Assembly (NCBI GenBank): GCA_963678675.1
Contig: OY783197.1
Span: 15,184,402-15,248,401, forward strand
DNA length: 64,000 nt
Direction of reading: 5' to 3'
Source of the DNA: Xiphydria camelus
Taxonomy: Eukaryota; Arthropoda; Insecta; Hymenoptera; Xiphydriidae
Part shown: positions 63,536-64,000 of the stretch, piece after piece
How the letters are laid out: each line of letters opens with the position of its first letter
Position numbering within the stretch: the first letter of the stretch is position 1
Notes under the pieces: generated by a model
The model's database searches: none
The model's input: the letters and a program-made list of their open reading frames with translations, nothing else
What the model was told of the DNA's origin: nothing
Position numbers and translations under genes: made by a program

Positions 63536-64000
63536 GCCAGCGCGGGAGCCCGCCGTATGGCGGCGCGCAGCTTCTTACGAGTCAGCCTGAAGTTCCGGAT
63601 ATGAATGAGCATGGGTTCTGCGGTGTCCGTCCCGTATTTACGCCTGTTCCTAGTGACCACGCGACGGGCTGTAATGCAGTCACGTCGCAGGTCCGCCAGT
63701 TGTTGGTTCCACCAGTACGTGCATTTATTATTCCTTTGGTCCTTCACGCATTTTGCGGCTACGCCACAGGCTGTCGTAACCCTTACAACCAGTCGATCAG
63801 TCCATTCGTCTACCGTGATGACCTCACCTTCGCGCGAGATAACCGAAGCCCATAGCACCGCAATGAGAGCGGCTTTAAACTTGTCTAGGTTAAAGGAGGC
63901 CTTGGACCATCGTGATCCAAGCCTACCCCTCGCAGTTATGGTAATATCAGGAGCTTCCACATCATCCCGGGGCAGCGAGATCCGAAAGATGATGTAGTTA
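63415..64000 (-). pseudogene. R1-clade LINE: end of endonuclease and linker, continues beyond the window
   Basis: Frame with the end of an APE-type endonuclease (GSRWSKASFNLDKF), CTYWWNQQLADLRRDCITAR, and the basic linker AEPMLIHIRNFRLTRKKLRA found before RT in R1/LOA elements. It overlaps the next frame by about 120 bp, so a frameshift lies near 63430-63530. The endonuclease active-site part is outside the window. Confidence 0.85.

Overview
This window looks like gene-poor, A/T-rich nuclear DNA from an animal, most likely an insect (a hymenopteran would fit, but that is inference). The reasons are spliced genes with short GT-AG introns, a mitochondrial RNA polymerase gene, BEL/Pao, Ty3/Gypsy, R1-clade, PIF/Harbinger, Helitron and piggyBac-like elements, and very many palindromic MITEs. 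No bacterial operon, CRISPR array, or intact tRNA or rRNA gene was seen. There is one 200-base gap of Ns at 58466-58665. Exons and element ends were read by eye.

Layout. 1-8480 is nested short elements: a 1.65 kb foldback, a TA-flanked MITE and a set of MITEs flanked by TAA or TTA. 9310-14934 (minus strand) holds six phase-compatible exons, 468 codons in all, of the N-terminal part of mitochondrial RNA polymerase (POLRMT); the catalytic part is not in the window. 15100-19400 holds a possible solo LTR, a duplicated SAP-domain exon and hairpin MITEs. 19400-23100 holds a minus-strand exon split by a 984-bp transposon that carries a 5S-rRNA-like segment, a Helitron, and two divergent THAP-domain fragments.

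23094-29562 (minus) is a decayed BEL/Pao retrotransposon with a 645-bp GA/CT microsatellite in the tail of pol. 29860-32330 is a TIR element containing a second, inverted Helitron. 32600-36040 is two copies of the 5' region of a PIF/Harbinger element. 37486-42481 is the nearly complete relative: a four-exon Myb/SANT ORF on the plus strand convergent with a HARBI1-like transposase on the minus strand, with a MITE and foldbacks inserted. 43000-53600 is further foldbacks, a piggyBac-like TTAA element, a third Helitron and minisatellites. 53644-58800 is a 5'-truncated Ty3/Gypsy element with its 3' LTR. 59755-64000 is an R1-clade LINE (minus) broken by two insertions.

The main results come from comparing copies inside the window. 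Several MITEs can be placed against an empty copy of the same target: TAA at 5014, TA at 34390 and TA at 33560. Two more insertions are shown by a host reading frame that closes exactly when the insert and one target duplicate are removed (19600-20583 and 62768-63164). The three Helitron copies differ in length by whole numbers of a 127-bp repeat. Two large foldbacks have arms made from the 3' end of a transposase gene.
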